The notes beneath the pieces are model-generated. The model made no database searches. It was not told the DNA's origin and worked only from the letters and a program-made list of their open reading frames with translations. Shown one piece after another: positions 60,298 to 64,000 of a DNA stretch of 64,000 bases. Position 1 is the first letter of the stretch. Each line of letters begins with the position of its first letter. Source of the stretch: WS-2 sp036507005 (lineage in GTDB: Bacteria; Eisenbacteria; RBG-16-71-46); the NCBI GenBank assembly GCA_036507005.1, contig DASXQT010000007.1:74098-138097 (forward strand). Direction: 5' to 3'. Both the position numbers and the translations under genes were made by a program.

Positions 60298-61007
60298 TCC
60301 TGGCCGACTCGCTCCGGCACGTCATCGCCCACAAAGACTCATTGCTTGAGGCTGCGGCCACGCACGCTATTCACGTCAGCGTGCCACCGCAACACGTCAC
60401 GGTCACGCCATCGCGGGACTGGTTCGACTGGCTTCAACTTCTGGCGACGCTGGTCATCTCGACCGCCGCCGCGATCCTCGCCGCGATTTGGGGCGCTCGG
60501 ATTGGTGGTCGAGAAGCCAGGAGGGCCACGCTTGCGGCCATGCGCGAGGAAGCACGCCTTGATCAGGAATCCAAGAGGAACCAGCTTGTGCAGCGTCTGC
60601 GATACGTCCTTCCCCGCATCCGAGGCATGGGGAGAAGTTTGGGCAAGCAAGATCCTGAGCATCCCATCCTGCGAGATGTGCTCGAAGAAGTCGTGCTGAT
60701 GTGGGAAGCGTACGACCGGTTGTCAGATTACGGCACGTACCTTGACACGCCGGAGTTTGTTGCGCGCGTAAGAACCTTCCTGGCGGAAGCAGCTACGACG
60801 GCGAAGCTCGGGATTGCGGATGAAGATCGCGATCTCTCGATGAAGCTTGCCGGTCACCCAGCGTTCACCGGACCTCAAGCCAACAGGGGCACGGTAATGC
60901 GCCGCCAACAAACCATTACGCGGATCAGCGCATGGGCGAGCGAAGGCGACAACTTGATTCGCGAGCTTGATCGGTTGGTGTCCCACTCCCAGCCCAGCAC
61001 TCTGTAG
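60294..61007 (+). CDS. membrane protein coupled to the HEPN-like protein
   Basis: The 237-residue product has one transmembrane helix (about 48-68, LLATLVISTAAAILAAIW), then a basic helical cytosolic part (RIGGREARRATLAAMREEARLDQESKRNQLV) and further helices to the end. No domain recognised. ATG overlaps the HEPN-like stop, so the two are made in fixed ratio. Its layout (short N-terminal part, one span, long helical tail) parallels the protein at 54955-55701. Confidence 0.72.
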   Translation: MILADSLRHVIAHKDSLLEAAATHAIHVSVPPQHVTVTPSRDWFDWLQLLATLVISTAAAILAAIWGARIGGREARRATLAAMREEARLDQESKRNQLVQRLRYVLPRIRGMGRSLGKQDPEHPILRDVLEEVVLMWEAYDRLSDYGTYLDTPEFVARVRTFLAEAATTAKLGIADEDRDLSMKLAGHPAFTGPQANRGTVMRRQQTITRISAWASEGDNLIRELDRLVSHSQPSTL

Positions 61008-61195
61008 CCGCCGCCGAACATTGCATAGGTGAGCCCTTTCGGGCGAGACCGCGCCTTGCCTCTGATTTCCGGCCGGCCCCTTGGGGGGTTCCGGGGAGGG
61101 GTCCGCTCGCGCGGGTTCCGAGTTCGATTTCGGTTCGACGGAAACGAAGAAGGCCCACCCCTCGTGGAGCGAGCCCCCTCGTGCGCGAGGGAAGG

Positions 61196-61636
61196 TCAGA
61201 GCGGCTCCTCGATGTAGATCCCCGTCCTCGGTTCCCAGTGACGCAGAACGTAAGAGAGGCACGACACGGCAAGCGCGCACGAGACGAACGGCACGCCATC
61301 GCAGACATCGACTCGCCCCACGGTCAGGTCCTCGCACACGAACACGCGCGGTACATCCTCGACCGCGAGGGCAGCGTACTGCGCCAGCCTCGCGAGCATC
61401 CGCGTCCTCGGTCCCTGCTCTCGGCTCGCGAACGCCTCCATCACCAGCTCCACCAAGACCGGCACGGTCGTCGGATTCACCATCAGGCACCATCGCTCCG
61501 AGGCCGGATTCCGCTCCGCAAAGAGCCCGGTGTCCGTCCGTCGTCGCGGACCGTAGACGAAGGGTTGGCCGGTTCGCCGTAAGTGCCCTCGTGCGCGTCG
61601 CAGGAAGCTCGTAGGGATCGTCTGAGCGCGACTCAT
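61196..61636 (-). CDS. hypothetical protein, last gene of the RadC cassette
   Basis: The 146-residue product is basic at the N-terminus (FLRRARGHLRRTGQPF) and has a compact mixed domain (CLMVNPTTVPVLVELVMEAF; DVPRVFVCEDLTVGRVDVCD). No family recognised. ATG overlaps the preceding stop (ATGA). It converges with the HEPN-membrane pair across 188 bp that holds only small G/C hairpins. Confidence 0.65.
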   Translation of the reverse strand: MSRAQTIPTSFLRRARGHLRRTGQPFVYGPRRRTDTGLFAERNPASERWCLMVNPTTVPVLVELVMEAFASREQGPRTRMLARLAQYAALAVEDVPRVFVCEDLTVGRVDVCDGVPFVSCALAVSCLSYVLRHWEPRTGIYIEEPL

Positions 61637-61917
61637 CGTAGCTCCCCCGAATGCAGTTCGGGCGTCGTGTCCGGCTGGACGTACCGCCACCGAAGCTGCC
61701 CCTCGCGCTCGGCGATCACCCAGGCTGCGGCCCGGCTGATGAACCTGCCGCGCGTCGTCGTGAACCCCTGACCTTGCGAGCCGATCTCGGACCAGACGGT
61801 GGTGGGGCTGATGCCAAAGGCGAGTGATGCGACGAAGACTGCCACCTTGTGGCTGCTTCCTACGTAGACGCGGCCCCGGAATCGGACTGCTGCCCGTGCA
61901 ACCCGTTCCGCCGTCAC
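61633..61917 (-). CDS. hypothetical protein with a GRFISR motif, RadC cassette
   Basis: The 94-residue product contains SQGQGFTTTRGRFISRAAAW, reminiscent of small phage/plasmid-associated proteins with a 'GFlT..GrFVdR.eA' core. VYVGSSHKVAV and ISPTTVWSEIG precede it. GTG overlaps the RadC stop and its stop overlaps the next ATG. Function unknown; the context suggests mobile DNA. Confidence 0.68.
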   Translation of the reverse strand: MTAERVARAAVRFRGRVYVGSSHKVAVFVASLAFGISPTTVWSEIGSQGQGFTTTRGRFISRAAAWVIAEREGQLRWRYVQPDTTPELHSGELR

Positions 61918-62345
61918 ATCGCACCCGATGCGCGGAGGCTCGTAATGCCTCGACGGGCGACGACTATGTGGTCGAGAACGCTGATCCCGAGGATTTCCCC
62001 AGCCTGTACGAGGCGACGGGTGATGGTGAGGTCTTCGTCACTCGCCTGGGGGTCGCCGCTCGGGTGGTTGTGGACGAGCACGACAGAAGCGGCTGAGGCG
62101 AGGATCGCGGGCTTGAAAACCTCACGGGGGTGGACAATCGAGGCGTTCAGGGAGCCCACGCTCACCGTGATCCGGCGCATCATCTCGTGGCGGGCGTTGA
62201 GCAGCAGGACCACGAAGACCTCCCGCTGCGAGCGACGTAGGCCCCTGCACACCTCGGCCACGTCCTCCGGCCCCCTGATCGCCACCAGCCGCGAGGGCGC
62301 GTGATCCCTGACGAACCCGGCCACTGTGTACCCGCGCGCGGTCAC
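61914..62345 (-). CDS. radC: RadC-like JAB-domain protein
   Basis: The 143-residue JAB/MPN domain has FVVLLLNARHEMMRRITVSV, then the metal-binding HNHPSGDPQASDEDLTITRR (HxH...SxxD) in full. It lacks the helix-hairpin-helix part of full-length RadC, as is common for copies on plasmids and genomic islands. The start is taken as GTG 62345, overlapping the preceding stop (GTGA); ATG 62372 is an alternative. RadC-like proteins are typical island passengers; their biochemical role is unresolved. Confidence 0.9.
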   Translation of the reverse strand: MTARGYTVAGFVRDHAPSRLVAIRGPEDVAEVCRGLRRSQREVFVVLLLNARHEMMRRITVSVGSLNASIVHPREVFKPAILASAASVVLVHNHPSGDPQASDEDLTITRRLVQAGEILGISVLDHIVVARRGITSLRASGAM

Positions 62346-62590
62346 GACTGCCCCCACGCTAGGAGCTGCCAAGGCTCAAGGGTGACCTCAACGGGCTCGC
62401 CCGCTTCGAGGGCCTCGGCGATCTGGAGCATGGGCCGCCAGTCCCCGCCAAACGAAAGCTCCCGGCCCTCGCGGTCGGTGCCGTGACCGATGGCGATGGT
62501 GCAGCCGGGAGTCAGGGTGATTCGCTGGACGGTGACGAGGAGCGGGGGAGAGGTGCCGCTCTCGGTGAACGGCTTTTGGGTGTCGTGCAT
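62342..62590 (-). CDS. hypothetical protein, first gene of the RadC cassette
   Basis: The 82-residue product includes LLVTVQRITLTPGCTIAIGH and a C-terminal PVEVTLEPWQLLAWG. Such short beta-rich proteins ending in 'v...pWQllaw' sit next to RadC in other islands by my recollection, which is not verified here. No domain recognised. It is the first of four coupled genes. Confidence 0.62.
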   Translation of the reverse strand: MHDTQKPFTESGTSPPLLVTVQRITLTPGCTIAIGHGTDREGRELSFGGDWRPMLQIAEALEAGEPVEVTLEPWQLLAWGQS

Positions 62591-62847
62591 GGTGCGTGTG
62601 GCCTTTCTGCCGGGAGACCCCGGCTGTTGGGCCGTCCCTGGCAGTGATCGCGTTCCCTGCTCGAACCTACTTCGTCTGGGAGCTTCCTCGGTGGGTCCGA
62701 GAGTGAGCTTGGTTCACGTTTGGTTCACAGCGCACGGTCATAACGTCCGCAGCCCGCTGGGGCCACCTCACGAAAGCCGCGCCATTCCTGCGCGAAATCG
62801 AGGTCACCCGCACCAGTCACGAGCCCGAAAAGGCCCGGCGATATTTC

Positions 62848-63651
62848 CTAAACCGCCTCATTCCTCCGCCTCAACACCATGAAGAAGAACATCGCTGCGT
62901 ACTTGAATGGCCAGCGACGCGCGATCTCGAACTGCGCCCGGTTCACGGCGGCGAAGAACGGCGCGCCTGCGAGCGCCCGGAGCATGCGGCCATCCCAGAA
63001 CAGGTTCGTGCCAGTGGTGCGCACGAGCTCGAGGCCGTGGGGGCGGAAGAGCTCGAGTGATCGCCAGAACGGGTACTTCAGGTGGTCCTCGAAGACCGGG
63101 TCGCGGGGCTTGCGGCGGAGCCGGTACGAAGCGCGAGCCAACATGTAGGTCAGCGAGAATGCGTTGGGGAGCGTCACTACTGCCACGCCGCCGGGCGCCA
63201 GCGACGCGGCAATGTTCTCGATCACACGCTCCGGGCGCGCGGTGTGCTCGATGACCTCGGTGCAGAGAACGAAGTTGTAGCGCCTGCTGCGGTCCAGCTC
63301 CTCGGCGTTCGCCACCCGGAACTGGACCGATCGCTCGGGCGACGACGCGGCGAAGGCGGCCTCGGCCTTCGCGACCTGGCCGGCGTCGATGTCGATGCCT
63401 TCGACGCGGCGGAAGCCGAAGTCGGAGAGGATCTGGGAGTAGACGCCGGCGTTGCAGCCGATGTCGAGCGCCGATTCGAAGCGCGACACCACGCCCCGGG
63501 CGATCAGCTCGCGCAGCAGCAGTAAGAAGAGGTTGAGCCGCAGGCGGTGGAGGACGCGGGTCTCGACGTCGTCGCGATACCCGTACAGCTCGTCCAGGCG
63601 GTGCTGCAGCGGATCGCGGTCGTCGCAGCGAAAGGCCACGCGATAGAACAT
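62848..63651 (-). CDS. class I SAM-dependent methyltransferase
   Basis: The 267-residue product has motif I ALDIGCNAGVYSQIL (SAM-binding GxG), the acidic end of strand 2 EGIDIDAGQVAKAE, ANAEELD, and motif IV FVLCTEVIEHTARPERVIE, the UbiE/Coq5-like layout. The C-terminal 70 residues are basic and hydrophobic and may sit on the membrane (AAMFFFMVLRRRN). Similar proteins occur in surface-glycan clusters; the substrate is unknown. It reads the same way as the IS5-type transposase upstream. Confidence 0.88.
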   Translation of the reverse strand: MFYRVAFRCDDRDPLQHRLDELYGYRDDVETRVLHRLRLNLFLLLLRELIARGVVSRFESALDIGCNAGVYSQILSDFGFRRVEGIDIDAGQVAKAEAAFAASSPERSVQFRVANAEELDRSRRYNFVLCTEVIEHTARPERVIENIAASLAPGGVAVVTLPNAFSLTYMLARASYRLRRKPRDPVFEDHLKYPFWRSLELFRPHGLELVRTTGTNLFWDGRMLRALAGAPFFAAVNRAQFEIARRWPFKYAAMFFFMVLRRRNEAV

Positions 63652-63707
63652 CGGGGCTCCCGGGTGGGGACGGCGGCGGCGGGCGCGCGTGGACCGCGCG
63701 CGGCGGC

Positions 63708-63736
63708 AGGATAGAACCTATTTCAAAACCTGTCGA
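63708..63736 (-). promoter_or_regulatory. possible IS-borne outward promoter for the methyltransferase gene
   Basis: Minus strand TCGACA (63736-63731) lies inside the transposase 3' end and TATCCT (63713-63708) at the element edge, with 17-bp spacing. This could give transcription into the methyltransferase gene. Tentative. Confidence 0.35.
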
Positions 63737-64000
63737 AGCGTGAGCATCGCGCAGGCCAAGTGGAAGAACGCGGCATAGACGCTGAGGAACCGCTCGTGTC
63801 GAACCAACAGGCGCCGGCACCAGCCCAGCCAGGCGAACGTCCGCTCGATGATCCAGCGCCGCCGGTAGCGCCGGAGCTTGCGGCCGTCCTGGTGCGTCGC
63901 GTTCGGGTGGTTCTTCTGCGCCGGGATGATCGGTTCGATCCCACGCGCCGCCAGTCTCGCCCGCAAGCCGTTGCTGTCATAGCCTCGGTCCAGTACCAGT
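63718..64000 (-). CDS. IS5-family transposase, C-terminal part (cut by window edge)
   Basis: The visible 94 codons read LVLDRGYDSNGLRARLAARG, EPIIPAQKNHPN, then RRRWIIERTFAWLGWCRRLL and end LTLRQVLK. The second Asp of the DDE triad is in LDRGYDS and the Glu in RWIIERTFAWL, as in IS5/IS427-type transposases. The N-terminal part lies beyond the right edge. CCTATTTCAAAAC around the stop codon may be part of the terminal repeat. Confidence 0.88.
   Translation of the reverse strand, partial: LVLDRGYDSNGLRARLAARGIEPIIPAQKNHPNATHQDGRKLRRYRRRWIIERTFAWLGWCRRLLVRHERFLSVYAAFFHLACAMLTLRQVLK

Noticed and set aside
61008..61195. Plus-strand open frames over 61081-61614
   Set aside because: Low-complexity Arg/Ser/Pro translations; minus-strand genes with ATGA overlaps explain the region better.
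49034..62847. Intact prophage or integrative element
   Set aside because: No integrase, terminase, capsid, portal or conjugation genes are seen on either strand.
62591..62847. Gene remnant between the RadC cassette and the methyltransferase
   Set aside because: A short duplicated TTGGTTCAC and scattered open codons, but no frame with coding character or a start.

Overview
The window is a very GC-rich bacterial chromosome segment with Gram-negative envelope genes: outer-membrane beta-barrels, a TonB-dependent receptor, many lipoproteins and secreted proteases carrying the PNP...GR...NG-Y-F C-terminal tail of the FlgD/type IX-sorting type. The GWxTD-domain protein, the tail-bearing C25 and M6 proteases and the hydroxy-rich outer-membrane proteins suggest a member of the FCB superphylum or a neighbour such as Candidatus Eisenbacteria. 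That placement is an inference from gene content; no rRNA gene is present.

Layout. 1-7.1 kb: start of an Xaa-Pro peptidase-like gene (minus strand, cut by the window edge), a family-5 solute-binding lipoprotein and a large gingipain-like protease. 7.1-8.9 kb: gltX followed by tRNA-Gln(CUG) and tRNA-Glu(CUC). 8.9-12.9 kb: small accessory genes (a secreted protein, an SRPBCC-like membrane protein, a GIY-YIG nuclease, a DEAD-box helicase, a VF530 protein and a YaiI-type protein), beginning beside a 17-bp repeat of the tRNA-Glu 3' end. 13.0-19.1 kb: a nucleotide-sugar dehydratase, an intergenic region with a candidate small RNA, a deoxynucleoside kinase, a long inverted repeat and ileS. 19.1-32.1 kb: M23 and M6 peptidases, GWxTD and NlpC/P60 proteins, a beta-barrel gene with a terminator in its leader, glutamate dehydrogenase, and a three-gene envelope operon.

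32.4-44.0 kb is one closely packed plus-strand operon: mreB-mreC-mreD-mrdA-rodA (rod-shape elongation), lgt, aroE, a ComF-type phosphoribosyltransferase, a CbiM/CbiQ/CbiO-like energy-coupling-factor transporter and rarA. It is followed by a cobalamin-riboswitch-like leader, a TonB-dependent receptor and a bacterial lysyl oxidase homologue.

47.65-62.6 kb is an accessory island with visibly less extreme base composition. It begins with an intact IS3-family element. It holds mostly unrecognised small genes in translationally coupled operons. Two of these operons start with related signal-peptide proteins and share a nearly identical 5' leader. Island genes include a membrane-anchored dCMP-deaminase-like fusion, a Schlafen AlbA_2 protein with a coupled partner, an RxxxxH (HEPN-like) protein coupled to a membrane protein, and a RadC-containing cassette. 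The architecture resembles a defence or mobile island, although no integrase is visible. The right edge holds a SAM methyltransferase and an IS5-family transposase cut by the window end.

The recurring promoter form is TTGnCn, a 17-19 bp spacer, then TAnnnT, so housekeeping transcription appears to use a canonical sigma-70-type factor.
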